Origin: Vibrio gallaecicus
GTDB lineage: Bacteria; Pseudomonadota; Gammaproteobacteria; Enterobacterales; Vibrionaceae
Reading direction: 5' to 3'
Length of the DNA: 64,000 nt
Assembly (NCBI RefSeq): GCF_024347495.1
Contig: NZ_AP025490.1
Coordinates: forward strand, 3,228,783 to 3,292,782
A model generated the notes under the pieces. The model had not been told where the DNA came from and made no database searches. It was given only the letters and a program-made list of their open reading frames with translations. This document shows, in pieces, positions 15,956 to 25,776 of this stretch. Positions within the stretch are counted from its first letter, which is position 1; each line of letters opens with the position of its first letter. Both the position numbers and the translations under genes were made by a program.

Positions 15956-17073
15956 TCTTCCGTTTCCGTTTCAGACTCTACCGTTTTCGGAATAATAGAA
16001 GGCGTTAAGGGTGACACCGCCAGAATCTGACTATTAATGGGTTTAGCGCTATTAGTGATCAAAGCTAAACTAAAATACTCGTAAGGTCGAATGACCATCA
16101 AGCTTCCGACAGAAGTACTCGGTAGCTGTAGTTTTTGATTAATTGAAGAACTTTCATAGGTGTATTCACCTTGTTTATCATAAACCACTGCTCCCAGCTC
16201 ATTAAGCGTAAACATACTACCCTGTCTAAGCTGATCATGTTCACCTCTGTTAATCACAACCACTTGATTCTTAGCGCTGTACTGGCTTCCCTCTAATGAA
16301 CCAACGATATTAGCAAATTGCCCCGCAGCAGCTGGTGCCGGGTAGAAAGTCGTAGATAAACTAACAGTCTCTATATCAAGATCAGGTAAAACCACATCAT
16401 TTAGCTGAATTTCTTGTAACTGCTTATCCACTTTCAAACTGCTGAATTCATCATTAGCATCTTTTAGTGTTGCTGTGGCAACTAATCGCAATGACATAAT
16501 AGAAGAGGCAGGTTCTTCTCGTTTATACGTCTCGACTGAGCGATAAATGCCCCATTTAGAGTGTTGCTGATTTCCAGAAATAAATAATCTATCGTCACCT
16601 GTTAAGAACTTGCGTCCGTCACTGGTTCCAAGCACTCTTTGAGCAGAAGCCAAGTCAGATTCACTGACTAAACGGTCCGATTGTAAATAAGGTAAAACTA
16701 AACCTTCATTCACAGTTGGTAAGGCTTTCTTCTCTGATACTCGAATTTTCGGACTCAGTTTAATAACTGGCTTTAAGCTCAAGACTGGCTGACCGTTAAC
16801 CCAAACCAAAGAAAGTTTATCACCAGGGTAAATAAGGTGAGGGTTATCTATTTCTGGGTTGACTTGCCAAAGACGAGGCCACAACCATGGGCTATCTAGA
16901 TACATTTCAGATATATCCCAAAGCGTATCGCCTTTAACAACAATATACGTCTCTGGTGCCCCTTCTTTGATGTTAAGAGGTTTATCAGCGGCTTTATCTT
17001 CAGTCGCTTGAGCCGAAAATGACAATGATAGAGGCAAACAAAGAAGAGAAAGTGTACGAGAAAATTGACGCAT
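15952..17073 (-). CDS. Exported LysM-domain protein
   Basis: 373-residue secreted protein. A signal peptide (about residues 1-23, ending SAQA) precedes a LysM domain at roughly 42-90, with YIVVKGDTLWDISEMYL and the PGDKLSL end typical of that fold. LysM binds peptidoglycan. The remaining 280 residues contain no domain I recognise. It stands directly upstream of dprA with a 4-base overlap, an order common in Vibrio and relatives, and diverges from def. A cell-envelope role is likely; the exact function is unknown. Confidence 0.88.
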   Translation of the reverse strand: MRQFSRTLSLLCLPLSLSFSAQATEDKAADKPLNIKEGAPETYIVVKGDTLWDISEMYLDSPWLWPRLWQVNPEIDNPHLIYPGDKLSLVWVNGQPVLSLKPVIKLSPKIRVSEKKALPTVNEGLVLPYLQSDRLVSESDLASAQRVLGTSDGRKFLTGDDRLFISGNQQHSKWGIYRSVETYKREEPASSIMSLRLVATATLKDANDEFSSLKVDKQLQEIQLNDVVLPDLDIETVSLSTTFYPAPAAAGQFANIVGSLEGSQYSAKNQVVVINRGEHDQLRQGSMFTLNELGAVVYDKQGEYTYESSSINQKLQLPSTSVGSLMVIRPYEYFSLALITNSAKPINSQILAVSPLTPSIIPKTVESETETEE

Positions 17074-17213
17074 GACCAGAGTCCCTTGGGCTGAATATAT
17101 GATATCTAATCCGAGAATTACTTTCAGGATGCTGTCATTTGGCTTCTAAAATGTCTAGAATTGAGCCAACAAGGTTTATGCTGTTTCGGCACAGTTCAAC
17201 ATTTCGAGTGTAT

Positions 17214-17729
17214 ATGTCTGTATTAGAAGTATTAACATTACCGGATGATCGTCTACGCACCGTGGCGAAACCGGTAAAGGAAGTAACCCCAGAAATTCAA
17301 AAGTTCGTTGATGACATGATTGAAACCATGTACGACGAAGAAGGTATTGGCCTTGCGGCAACGCAGGTTGATTTCCACCAGCGCATCGTCGTTATCGATG
17401 TTTCAGAAACGCGCGATGAGCCAATGGTGCTTATCAACCCTGAAATTACCGAGAAACGTGGCGAAGATGGCATCGAAGAAGGTTGTCTATCGGTTCCTGG
17501 CGCACGAGCTTTAGTACCTCGCGCAGCAGAAGTAACAGTTAAAGCATTAGATCGTGATGGTAATGAATTCACATTCGACGCTGACGACCTACTGGCTATC
17601 TGTGTTCAACACGAACTTGACCACTTAGAAGGCAAGTTATTTGTTGATTACCTATCACCAATGAAGCGTAAACGTATCCAAGATAAACTAGCGAAAATTA
17701 AACGTTTCAATGAGAAACAAGCTAAATAG
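17214..17729 (+). CDS. def: Peptide deformylase Def
   Basis: Removes the N-formyl group from nascent proteins using a metal ion. 171 residues. All three motifs are present: GIGLAATQ (44-51), EGCLS with metal ligand Cys91 (89-93), and QHELDH with ligands His133 and His137 and catalytic Glu134. The chosen start MSVLEVL aligns with known Def proteins; the open frame extends 25 codons upstream without family similarity. The ribosome binding site is weak (GAG). It heads the def-fmt-rsmB set. Confidence 0.97.
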   Translation: MSVLEVLTLPDDRLRTVAKPVKEVTPEIQKFVDDMIETMYDEEGIGLAATQVDFHQRIVVIDVSETRDEPMVLINPEITEKRGEDGIEEGCLSVPGARALVPRAAEVTVKALDRDGNEFTFDADDLLAICVQHELDHLEGKLFVDYLSPMKRKRIQDKLAKIKRFNEKQAK

Positions 17730-17763
17730 TCGTTAGTTTTACTAAATTAGAAGGAAGCCTACC

Positions 17764-18729
17764 TTGAGTCAGTCTTTAAGAATTGTCTTTGCAGGTACTC
17801 CGGATTTCGCCGCCCGTCACTTGGCGGCGTTGTTGTCTTCGGAGCATGATGTTATTGCGGTTTACACCAATCCAGATCGCCCAGCTGGTCGCGGGAAAAA
17901 ATTGTCTGCGCCACCAGTAAAACAATTGGCACTTGAGCATGATATTCCGGTTTTCCAACCTGAGAACTTCAAGTCAGATGAAGCTAAGCAAGAGTTGGCT
18001 GATCTCAATGCCGATATCATGGTAGTTGTGGCTTACGGTATGTTGTTACCACAAGCTGTTCTCGATACGCCTCGCTTAGGTTGCATCAATGTGCATGGCT
18101 CTATCCTACCTCGCTGGCGTGGGGCAGCTCCAATTCAACGCTCTATCTGGGCGGGTGATAAAGAGACAGGCGTGACCATCATGCAGATGGATATCGGTCT
18201 AGACACGGGTGACATGCTAAGCATCGCAACGTTACCAATCGAAGCGACGGATACCAGCGCTTCCATGTACGAAAAGTTAGCAGGTCTTGGCCCTGACGCC
18301 CTTGTTGAGTGTTTAGCTGACATCGCTTCTGGTAAAGCAGTTGCTGAAAAGCAAAATGATGAACTTGCTAACTACGCGAAGAAGCTGAGCAAAGAAGAAG
18401 CGAAGATTGATTGGAATGACAGTGCTGAACACATCGAACGTTGTGTCCGCGCTTTCAACCCATGGCCAATGAGCCACTTTGCAGTTGTGGATAGCAGCTC
18501 TAATGATGAGAAAAGCATTAAAGTTTGGCAAACACGTGTTGATGATGAATCAGCATCTGAGCCAACTGGCACAATCATCAAAGCCGATAAAACGGGTATC
18601 TATGTAGCGACAGGGCAAGGCGTACTTGTTCTTGAACAGCTGCAAGTACCTGGTAAAAAGGCGATGTCAGTACAAGATATCCTTAATTCAAGAGCAAGCT
18701 GGTTCGAAGTCGATTCGCAACTTTCGTAA
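17764..18729 (+). CDS. fmt: Methionyl-tRNA formyltransferase Fmt
   Basis: Formylates initiator Met-tRNA using 10-formyltetrahydrofolate. 321 residues, starting with TTG after GAAGGAAG. The N-terminal catalytic domain contains Asn109 and His111 (CINVHGS) and the [13 protein letters not shown] motif (113-125), followed by [14 protein letters not shown]-terminal tRNA-binding domain follows from about 210. It lies 34 bases after def, so formylation and deformylation enzymes are expressed together. Confidence 0.97.
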   Translation: MSQSLRIVFAGTPDFAARHLAALLSSEHDVIAVYTNPDRPAGRGKKLSAPPVKQLALEHDIPVFQPENFKSDEAKQELADLNADIMVVVAYGMLLPQAVLDTPRLGCINVHGSILPRWRGAAPIQRSIWAGDKETGVTIMQMDIGLDTGDMLSIATLPIEATDTSASMYEKLAGLGPDALVECLADIASGKAVAEKQNDELANYAKKLSKEEAKIDWNDSAEHIERCVRAFNPWPMSHFAVVDSSSNDEKSIKVWQTRVDDESASEPTGTIIKADKTGIYVATGQGVLVLEQLQVPGKKAMSVQDILNSRASWFEVDSQLS

Positions 18730-18846
18730 TCATTTCGTTACCCTTGCTTTGGCTAACTTGTTAGCACGCTGCTGAAAAGCGGCACTAGAAAACCTTTACG
18801 AGGGCAGAGATGCCCTCATATATTCAATAAATATTCGGTACCCCTC

Positions 18847-20127
18847 ATGAATGTTCGCGCTGCTGCTGCAAATGTCCTATTCCAAGTTGTCGATAAAGGC
18901 CACTCTCTTTCACACGCTCTCCCTGCGGCTCAAAAAACGATCCGCCCGCGAGACCATGCTCTACTGCAAGAGATTTGCTACGGCGCACTTCGTTACCTGC
19001 CTCGCTTAGAGTCAATCGCTAACGAGCTGATGGAAAACTCGCTTAAAGGTAAAAAACGCGTATTCCATCACCTGATCTTAGTCGGCATTTACCAGTTAAG
19101 CTTTATGCGCATTCCCTCGCATGCTGCCGTTGCTGAAACAGTTGAAGCAACCAAAACACTTCGCGGTCCAAGCCTTAGCGGTTTGATTAATGCAGTACTA
19201 CGTAGCTACCTGCGCGATCAAGAAGAGCTAGACGAGAAAGCAGTTAGCCATAATGCAGGTAAATACAGCCATCCAAGCTGGATCCTTAAAATGCTTCAAG
19301 AAAGCTACCCAGATAAGTGGGAGCAATTGATTGAAGCAAACAACAGCAAAGCGCCTATGTGGTTGCGTGTAAACCGTCAGCACCACACTCGCGACGAATA
19401 CGTTGAGCTACTGAATAACGAAAACATTGAATACACAGTACACCCAGAAGCCGCTGATGCCATAAAATTAGCGTCACCTTGCGATGTAACCTTATTGCCA
19501 GGTTTCGATAAAGGTTGGGTTTCAGTACAAGACGCCGCTGCTCAGCTTTCTGTCGATTACCTAACACCAAAAAATGGTGAGCTAATCCTTGATTGCTGCG
19601 CCGCTCCAGGTGGTAAAACCGCACACATTCTTGAACATACTCAAGACACTGAAGTTGTCGCTATCGACTGCGATATCAAGCGTCTGGATCGTGTTTACGA
19701 TAACCTTGAACGCCTACAATTACGTGCTGATGTTATCTGTGGTGATGCTCGCTACCCTGAAGAGTGGTGGATGGGCGATAAGTTCGACCGTATCCTACTT
19801 GATGCGCCTTGTTCAGCAACAGGTGTGATTCGTCGTCACCCAGATATTAAATGGCTTCGCCGCGCATCTGATATTGATGCGCTTGCTGAATTACAAAGTG
19901 AAATTATGGATGCAATGTGGCGCCAGCTAAAAGAAGGCGGCACAATGGTTTACGCAACTTGTTCTATCACTCCACAAGAGAACGTGCTGCAAGTAAAAGC
20001 ATTTTTAGATCGTACAGCGAATGCCACTTTAGTTGGTTCTGATATCGAAAATCCAGGTCGTCAAATTCTACCTGGTGAAGAAGATATGGATGGCTTCTAC
20101 TACGCGGTTTTAGTAAAACAAGCATAG
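18847..20127 (+). CDS. rsmB: 16S rRNA m5C967 methyltransferase RsmB
   Basis: Methylates C967 of 16S rRNA. 426 residues. The N-terminal NusB-like RNA-binding domain (about 1-140) is followed by a SAM-dependent RsmB/Sun domain with [13 protein letters not shown] (near 253), [10 protein letters not shown] (near 318) and the catalytic-cysteine motif [11 protein letters not shown] (near 374). It is 117 bases downstream of fmt. That gap holds a small hairpin GAGGGC-AGAGAT-GCCCTC near 18800 and no gene. Confidence 0.97.
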   Translation: MNVRAAAANVLFQVVDKGHSLSHALPAAQKTIRPRDHALLQEICYGALRYLPRLESIANELMENSLKGKKRVFHHLILVGIYQLSFMRIPSHAAVAETVEATKTLRGPSLSGLINAVLRSYLRDQEELDEKAVSHNAGKYSHPSWILKMLQESYPDKWEQLIEANNSKAPMWLRVNRQHHTRDEYVELLNNENIEYTVHPEAADAIKLASPCDVTLLPGFDKGWVSVQDAAAQLSVDYLTPKNGELILDCCAAPGGKTAHILEHTQDTEVVAIDCDIKRLDRVYDNLERLQLRADVICGDARYPEEWWMGDKFDRILLDAPCSATGVIRRHPDIKWLRRASDIDALAELQSEIMDAMWRQLKEGGTMVYATCSITPQENVLQVKAFLDRTANATLVGSDIENPGRQILPGEEDMDGFYYAVLVKQA

Positions 20128-20135
20128 AAATAAAC

Positions 20136-20170
20136 GCAGCGGTTAAGAATCATTTCTTAGCCGCTGTTTC
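20136..20170 (+). terminator. Probable rsmB terminator
   Basis: CAGCGGTTAAGAA and TTCTTAGCCGCTG pair over 13 bp (one G-U) around a 4-base loop, followed by TTTCGTT. The stem is strong but the U tract is interrupted, so some read-through into trkA is likely. Confidence 0.65.
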
Positions 20171-20235
20171 GTTATGATGCACAAATCGTTTCAACTGAAA
20201 CGAGCAATTAAATTACAACGATAAAGAGACAGGCT

Positions 20236-21612
20236 ATGAAAATCATTATCCTTGGGGCTGGGCAAGTTGGCGGTACACTTGCAGAGAACCTAGTAGGCGA
20301 AAATAACGATATCACTATTGTTGACCGCGATAGCGATCGCCTACGTGAACTTCAGGATAAATATGACTTACGAGTCATCAATGGTTACGCAAGCCACCCT
20401 CAAACCCTGAGGGAAGCTGGGGCACAAGATGCCGACATGTTGGTTGCCGTGACAAACATGGATGAAACTAACATGGCAGCTTGCCAAGTTGCTTTCTCTT
20501 TATTTAATACACCAAACCGAATTGCCCGTATTCGCTCACCACAGTATTTGGAAGAAAAAGAAGCCCTCTTTAAATCAGGCGCAATTCCTGTCGATCACCT
20601 GATCGCACCAGAAGAACTGGTGACAAGCTATATTGAACGCTTGATTCAGTACCCTGGCGCGCTGCAGGTGGTTAGCTTTGCGGAACAAAAAGTCAGCCTA
20701 GTGGCAGTAAAAGCTTATTATGGTGGTCCACTGGTTGGTAACGCACTGTCTGCTTTACGTGAACATATGCCGCATATTGATACTCGAGTCGCCGCTATTT
20801 TCCGTCAAGGTCGCCCTATCAGACCACAAGGCACAACGGTCATTGAAGCCGATGATGAAGTCTTCTTTGTGGCGGCAAGTAACCATATCCGTTCGGTAAT
20901 GAGTGAACTGCAACGTCTTGAAAAGCCTTACCGCCGCATCATGATTGTGGGAGGAGGTAATATCGGTGCCAGCTTGGCAAAACGTTTGGAACAGAGTTAC
21001 AGCATCAAACTCATTGAGCGAAGCTACAACCGTGCCGAAAAGCTGTCTGAAGAATTAGAAAATACCATCGTATTTTGTGGTGATGCAGCAGACCAAGAAT
21101 TACTCGCCGAAGAAAATATCGACCAAGTTGATGTATTCATAGCACTGACCAATGAAGATGAAACCAACATCATGTCTGCCATGCTTGCAAAACGCATGGG
21201 GGCAAAAAAGGTAATGGTGTTGATCCAACGTGGTGCTTATGTTGATTTGGTACAAGGCGGCGTAATTGATGTAGCAATATCGCCTCAACAAGCGACAATT
21301 TCTGCCTTACTGACTCACGTTCGTCGTGCCGATATTGTGAATGTATCATCTCTACGTCGAGGCGCGGCAGAAGCTATCGAAGCCATCGCTCATGGTGATG
21401 AAACAACGTCGAAGGTAGTAGGAAAAGCCATTGGTGATATCAAACTTCCACCAGGTACAACAATTGGTGCCATCGTTCGAGGGGAAGAAGTATTGATCGC
21501 GCACGATAGAACCGTCATCGAACAAGATGATCACGTTGTGATGTTCTTAGTCGACAAAAAATACGTGCCTGACGTTGAGTCACTCTTCCAACCAAGCCCA
21601 TTCTTTTTGTAA
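20236..21612 (+). CDS. trkA: Trk potassium uptake regulatory protein TrkA
   Basis: Cytoplasmic nucleotide-binding subunit that gates the TrkH potassium channel. 458 residues in two tandem RCK units. Each has a Rossmann dinucleotide motif, [13 protein letters not shown] (7-19) and [14 protein letters not shown] (near 238), followed by a TrkA-C domain. It is followed after 24 bases by trkH, so gate and channel form one transcription unit here; in E. coli trkH is elsewhere. Confidence 0.97.
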   Translation: MKIIILGAGQVGGTLAENLVGENNDITIVDRDSDRLRELQDKYDLRVINGYASHPQTLREAGAQDADMLVAVTNMDETNMAACQVAFSLFNTPNRIARIRSPQYLEEKEALFKSGAIPVDHLIAPEELVTSYIERLIQYPGALQVVSFAEQKVSLVAVKAYYGGPLVGNALSALREHMPHIDTRVAAIFRQGRPIRPQGTTVIEADDEVFFVAASNHIRSVMSELQRLEKPYRRIMIVGGGNIGASLAKRLEQSYSIKLIERSYNRAEKLSEELENTIVFCGDAADQELLAEENIDQVDVFIALTNEDETNIMSAMLAKRMGAKKVMVLIQRGAYVDLVQGGVIDVAISPQQATISALLTHVRRADIVNVSSLRRGAAEAIEAIAHGDETTSKVVGKAIGDIKLPPGTTIGAIVRGEEVLIAHDRTVIEQDDHVVMFLVDKKYVPDVESLFQPSPFFL

Positions 21613-21636
21613 AACTCCGTTTTACGGCGAGCTCAC

Positions 21637-23082
21637 ATGGTCAACTTTCGTCCCATATTATTAGTCATCGGGTTAGTACTTTCAAAACTAGCCCTGTTTA
21701 TGTACATCCCCACTCTTGTTGCTTTCTTTACCGGCACAGGAGGCTTTCTTGAGTTTGGACAGTCAGTTGCCATTACACATATTGTGGCGTTTATCTGCCT
21801 CAGTTTAGGTCGTACCGCAACGTTCCGGCTTGGGGTACGCGATATGTTCCTGATTACCTCCTTTGTATGGACGATAGCCAGCGCATTTGCAGCATTACCC
21901 TTTGTTTTCATTAACCATATTAGCTTTACCGATGCCTACTTCGAAACCATGTCTGGTATCACGACAACTGGTTCAACGGTGCTCAGCGGGCTAGATGCCA
22001 TGGCTCCGAGCATTTTATTGTGGCGCTCCATCCTTCAATGGTTAGGAGGAATCGGCTTCATCGTAATGGCAGTAGCGGTACTTCCGATGCTCAATGTTGG
22101 AGGAATGAGGCTATTCCAAACAGAATCTTCTGATTGGTCAGATAAAAGCAGCCCAAGAGCCAAGACCGTCGCTAAGAACATTGTAGGGGTTTATCTTGTG
22201 CTAACTGGGCTCTGTCTAGTCAGTTATCTGTTCGCTGGGATGAACCTATTTGATGCAATAAACCATGCCTTTACCACACTTTCTACTGGTGGTTACTCAA
22301 CGTCTGATGGCTCAATGAATCACTTCTCCAATAGTGCACATTGGGTAGGCACAATCTTCATGTTTTTAGGTGGTTTACCGTTTTTACTCTTTGTCAGTGT
22401 GCTTAGAAATAAAAAAATGGCGCCTCTTTACAAAGACGCGCAAGTGCGTGGTTTCACAATTTTATTCCTAACCTCAAGCGTCATTATAGCTTCATGGCTA
22501 GTAATTAGAGATGGCTACAGCGTACTCGATGCCCTGAGAGTTTCGATGTTTAACATCGTATCGGTAGTTACAACAACAGGCTTTGGTTTAGAAGATTTCA
22601 CAGCATGGGGCGCATTACCCACTACTCTCTTTGCATTTTTAATGATGGCAGGTGCTTGTTCTGGTTCGACTTCTGGCGGCATCAAAATTTTCCGTTTCCA
22701 GATAGCCATGACATTACTGCACAAACAAATGATGAAACTCATTCATCCTTCAGGAGTCTTTGTGCAACGCTATAATCAGCGACCTGTAAACGATGATATT
22801 GTTCGGTCACTCGTAGCCTTCGGCTTAATGTTTTTCATCACCATAATATTAGTCGCCGGCGGGCTCAGCGCGATGGGGTTAGATCCAGTAACCAGTATTT
22901 CAGGTGCTATTACCGCGGTGGCAAATGTTGGTCCTGGAATGGGCAGCGTTATTGGTCCAACGGGAAACTTCGCTCCATTGCCAGACGCTGCAAAGTGGCT
23001 ATTGAGTGTAGGAATGTTGATGGGTCGCTTAGAAATTTTAACTATTTTGGTACTATTTTTCCCCGCCTTTTGGCGACGCTAA
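21637..23082 (+). CDS. trkH: Trk potassium transporter membrane subunit TrkH
   Basis: Inner-membrane potassium channel subunit with four pore-loop repeats. 481 residues, about ten hydrophobic helices. The selectivity-filter-like segments can be seen as MSGITTTGSTV (near 107), FTTLSTGGYST (near 216), VSVVTTTGFG (near 309) and AVANVGPGMG (near 430). It lies directly after trkA with 24 bases between. Confidence 0.97.
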   Translation: MVNFRPILLVIGLVLSKLALFMYIPTLVAFFTGTGGFLEFGQSVAITHIVAFICLSLGRTATFRLGVRDMFLITSFVWTIASAFAALPFVFINHISFTDAYFETMSGITTTGSTVLSGLDAMAPSILLWRSILQWLGGIGFIVMAVAVLPMLNVGGMRLFQTESSDWSDKSSPRAKTVAKNIVGVYLVLTGLCLVSYLFAGMNLFDAINHAFTTLSTGGYSTSDGSMNHFSNSAHWVGTIFMFLGGLPFLLFVSVLRNKKMAPLYKDAQVRGFTILFLTSSVIIASWLVIRDGYSVLDALRVSMFNIVSVVTTTGFGLEDFTAWGALPTTLFAFLMMAGACSGSTSGGIKIFRFQIAMTLLHKQMMKLIHPSGVFVQRYNQRPVNDDIVRSLVAFGLMFFITIILVAGGLSAMGLDPVTSISGAITAVANVGPGMGSVIGPTGNFAPLPDAAKWLLSVGMLMGRLEILTILVLFFPAFWRR

Positions 23083-23091
23083 GGAATTGAT

Positions 23092-23658
23092 ATGACACGT
23101 TGGAACACATTACTGGCTTTCACTTTGCTTTCATCTTCAGTGATGGCAGAACAAACAGTAACGTTACAAGATGGAAAGCAAGTTCGCTTAAAAGATGACT
23201 TTACGTGGGAATATATTTCCACCAGCACAGAACAAATTCCCACAAATACGGAACAAGCAACGAAAAAGTTTGAAGCGATTCCTGTCGTTCAGCAAGCAAT
23301 GAAGGGTACCACTATTGCTGTAGGTAATGACAAGCCAAGTTTGCAACTATCAAAGTCAGGATTAGATGTACTCATTGGAGCAAGCACGTATGAAGATGGG
23401 CAGCTAATCTTGCCTGTATCCGTGACCAACCAAAGCACTCAATCGGTTGTATTGGTTACCTTAACATTCGCGGTTTATTCGCCAACAGGTGAACTGTTGC
23501 ATGAGGGCAGCTTTGATACATGGCAATCAATAAAACGCTTGGCTGATACTTACTTGAGACCTCAAACTTCTGCTAAAGGTAAAGATCTCATTGTAGATGT
23601 TGGTCAATATCCAGAATATCGAATTGAAGTGGATATTGAGAGCGTAGTAACACGCTAG
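23092..23658 (+). CDS. Small exported protein, DUF3157-like
   Basis: 188 residues with a signal peptide (about 1-19, ending VMA). The mature start QTVTLQDGKQVRLKDDFTW resembles short exported proteins of Vibrionaceae assigned to DUF3157, and the C-terminal half is beta-rich. I cannot assign a function. It begins 9 bases after trkH, suggesting co-transcription with the potassium system, which may be coincidental. It has no membrane segment other than the signal. Confidence 0.7.
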   Translation: MTRWNTLLAFTLLSSSVMAEQTVTLQDGKQVRLKDDFTWEYISTSTEQIPTNTEQATKKFEAIPVVQQAMKGTTIAVGNDKPSLQLSKSGLDVLIGASTYEDGQLILPVSVTNQSTQSVVLVTLTFAVYSPTGELLHEGSFDTWQSIKRLADTYLRPQTSAKGKDLIVDVGQYPEYRIEVDIESVVTR

Positions 23659-23678
23659 CCCCAATCGCATAATTCTAT

Positions 23679-23720
23679 TCATTACTTCGTTGATATAGGT
23701 ATATAGCAATGAAGTAATGA
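23679..23720. repeat. Long inverted repeat between convergent genes
   Basis: TCATTACTTCGTTG (23679-23692) and CAATGAAGTAATGA (23707-23720) are complementary over 14 bp with one G-U position, around a loop that is itself partly self-complementary. It lies between the convergent DUF3157 and PAQR genes and may end transcription from both sides, but lacks a clean U tract. Confidence 0.6.
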
Positions 23721-23747
23721 TATCTACCTATCTGAGCTAACCCCTAC

Positions 23748-24410
23748 TTAAACAGGTTCAACGTATAAATAGATCGCTAGGAAATGGCAGAAACATCCAG
23801 CCAAAACAAACAAATGCCAGATAGCATGGTTGTAAGGGATACGATCTTTAACGTAAAAAATAACGCCTAACGAATAAATAACGCCCCCAACTGCCAGTAA
23901 TATCACCCCACCAATATCAATACTTTTCACTAGTTGGTAAATCACAATCACAGATAACCAACCCATCGTTAAGTAAGTCACTAAAGATAAGCGTTCGAAG
24001 CGATAAACGAATGCAATTTTCATAATGATACCAAAAAGTGCAATACACCAGATGACTGCCATTAGCCCTATAGCTAAAGGGGTACGTAATCCAACTAATA
24101 AGAAAGGGGTGTAGCTGCCTGCAATTAACAAGTAGATAGCACAGTGATCCAGTGTTTTGAGTAAGCGCTTAGTTTTTTCTGTAGTGATGGAATGGTAAAG
24201 CGTTGAAGCGAGGAATAATAAAATAATGCTACTGCCATACACCGCCATGCTGATCATGGTTAATGCATCAGCTTCGAAGGTATAAGCCCTAACCAGTAGA
24301 AGAACTAAGCCAACAACGCCCAGTATTACTCCTAAACCATGAGTAATAGCATTCGCGCGTTCTTCTTTTTCACAGTACTCACTCGCAGATGAGGCGGACA
24401 TAAAAACCAA
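23748..24410 (-). CDS. trhA: Hemolysin III / PAQR family membrane protein TrhA
   Basis: 220-residue integral membrane protein with seven hydrophobic segments. The family marks are the early [35 protein letters not shown] and the late [16 protein letters not shown], which supply the conserved metal-binding histidines. Members are often labelled hemolysin III; the E. coli homologue is linked to membrane energetics and lipid homeostasis, so hemolysis should not be assumed. Start codons at M1 or M4 are possible. It stands alone on the minus strand. Confidence 0.88.
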   Translation of the reverse strand: MVFMSASSASEYCEKEERANAITHGLGVILGVVGLVLLLVRAYTFEADALTMISMAVYGSSIILLFLASTLYHSITTEKTKRLLKTLDHCAIYLLIAGSYTPFLLVGLRTPLAIGLMAVIWCIALFGIIMKIAFVYRFERLSLVTYLTMGWLSVIVIYQLVKSIDIGGVILLAVGGVIYSLGVIFYVKDRIPYNHAIWHLFVLAGCFCHFLAIYLYVEPV

Positions 24411-24535
24411 CTAGATTAATAGAATATTTAATCTAGTATTACACATTAAGCTTACACGTGTAAGCTTAAATAAATAACAGGCTCAAAGTTAACGATATGC
24501 TTTCAAATAATACTAAGCCAAAAACTAGAAACCAA

Positions 24536-25327
24536 TTAAGAAACCGACTCTAGATATTCAATCACTCGCTTACCGGCTTCTTCAGGAGGAGTATCAAGCG
24601 GCAAACTTAACTGTCGTTTTAACTGACCAATACCAAGTAAGCTGGCTAGCATACCTTTGGCGCCGTGACGATTTCGGTCAATCTCAAACCATAATTGCAG
24701 CTCAGTTTCGCTTCGATGAGCCACAACTTCAAGTTCTCTCCAGCGCCCATGGTAAGGACCTGTCGTTGGAACAAACTCAAACTCTTGGACAAAAGGAAGC
24801 TCAAAACCATCTACCGCTTCACATTCCACCTGGCGAATACGAAGACCTTGTTCTTCTAACTCACTGAGAATGCTGTCGAGCAATTTATCAGGTCGAACCG
24901 TTAAGATATCTTTATCTGATGGATCAACCGCCATCGCGATATCTAACCCCGTTTCCAACCAAACTTTCGCATCACCAATAGTGACAGGAGTATTGAGTGG
25001 GACATCCAACTCGCACTCAAAATCACGAGTTTCGCCGGGCTGAATGGTAAACGCATAAGGTAGGCTCCACTTCACCAAAGAGTAAGTTTGGTGCATACGG
25101 CGAGTTTGTGAACTTTCGCGCCCATTTGAATCAACCGGCACTTCTTTTATGTAGCGACAGCACAGGTTCAAATCAATATTATCGATCTCTTGCGCTTGGG
25201 AACCACCATAAACATGTACAGTTATGTTGGCTTTTTCGCCTGGATAAAGCACTTCCTGTTGCAAAACTGAATCCACTTTTGCAGATCCAATGCCAAAGCT
25301 GGCTAACGTTTTCTTGAAGAACGACAT
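24536..25327 (-). CDS. Spo0M-family sporulation-control-like protein
   Basis: 263 residues resembling the Spo0M/SpoOM family (arrestin-like fold), with the N-terminal FKKTLASFGIGSAKVDS and repeated beta-sandwich segments through about residue 140. Vibrionaceae do not sporulate, so the family name does not give the function. The start is ATG 25325-25327, preceded by AAAGGAGG at 5 bases; an in-frame GTG six bases earlier would overlap that site. It is monocistronic. The upstream intergenic region contains the structured element described separately. Confidence 0.82.
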   Translation of the reverse strand: MSFFKKTLASFGIGSAKVDSVLQQEVLYPGEKANITVHVYGGSQAQEIDNIDLNLCCRYIKEVPVDSNGRESSQTRRMHQTYSLVKWSLPYAFTIQPGETRDFECELDVPLNTPVTIGDAKVWLETGLDIAMAVDPSDKDILTVRPDKLLDSILSELEEQGLRIRQVECEAVDGFELPFVQEFEFVPTTGPYHGRWRELEVVAHRSETELQLWFEIDRNRHGAKGMLASLLGIGQLKRQLSLPLDTPPEEAGKRVIEYLESVS

Positions 25328-25465
25328 ATGCACCTCCTTTAAAACATCATCTTAAGCCTTAAATAGGATCAAACTCAAATCTATTTCTCTTACTATTTTA
25401 GCTCGATTTGTGAACGTTTCTTATCCAACGGTCGATCGAAGGGTAAGATAGTGATAATCTATTCT

Positions 25466-25483
25466 TGATATGCATGCATATCA
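25466..25483. repeat. Perfect 18-bp palindrome
   Basis: TGATATGCATGCATATCA is identical to its reverse complement. It immediately precedes the structured element and could be an operator for a dimeric regulator or the base of the RNA fold, since GCATATC can also pair with GATATGC at 25584-25590. Confidence 0.7.
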
Positions 25484-25600
25484 TTATCCTGACTAATCGT
25501 TTGGATTGGCGAAAGCCAGAAGAGCCAAACTTCAAGTAATTGAAGCTCAACTCATGATTAGTCAGGCCATTAGATTGGCAATGGATATGCCTGACCGTTA
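25484..25600 (+). ncRNA. Structured RNA leader candidate, unknown class
   Basis: The plus strand can fold into an outer 11-bp stem, CCTGACTAATC (25488-25498) with GATTAGTCAGG (25556-25566). It encloses helix GTTTGG/CCAAAC (25499-25504/25525-25530) that carries TGGC-GAAA-GCCA (25507-25518), and a hairpin TTCAA-GTAA-TTGAA (25531-25544). In competition, GTCAGGC (25561-25567) can pair with GCCTGAC (25589-25595) around CATT/AATG, which breaks the outer stem. The segment precedes a small reading frame with a weak binding site at 25598-25603. I do not recognise a known riboswitch or sRNA family. Direction (plus) is inferred from the following frame and terminator. Confidence 0.5.
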
Positions 25601-25608
25601 GGTAAAAA

Positions 25609-25776
25609 ATGCGCCCAACAGCTGTCAGGTCTTCGCACACCAACCGTAGTGCGATGCGTCGTCGTAGTGGCTTTGTCACTGCACCAACGGCAAAGAAAAT
25701 GGCTCCTGCAATGACTTTAGTGGAAAAGGCTGCTTTATTAGCACCTGCTTCAGTAAAAGTTACTCAAGCCGCTTAA
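25609..25776 (+). CDS. Putative 55-residue basic small protein
   Basis: An ATG six bases after TTAGGT opens a 55-codon frame that ends one base before a strong terminator. The first 30 residues are rich in Arg, Lys, Ser and Thr (RRRSGF, TAKKM), and the rest is alanine-rich (EKAALLAPASVKV). There is no signal peptide, cysteine or known domain. It is below usual annotation size limits. In favour of a real gene are the structured upstream element, the plausible binding site and the terminator placed at its stop. Against it are the unusual composition and the lack of any recognised homologue. Function unknown. Confidence 0.42.
   Translation: MRPTAVRSSHTNRSAMRRRSGFVTAPTAKKMAPAMTLVEKAALLAPASVKVTQAA

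Noticed and set aside
25484..25600. Retron msr/msd RNA or a c-di-GMP (GEMM) riboswitch
   Set aside because: No reverse transcriptase gene is nearby, and the conserved GEMM blocks are not present; only the GAAA tetraloop is shared, which is common.
25398..25679. 93-codon frame on the minus strand across the structured element
   Set aside because: It lacks a ribosome binding site and crosses the inverted repeats, whose stems force complementary codons. The plus-strand reading with a terminator is better supported. It stays a weak alternative if the element proves to be multi-copy.
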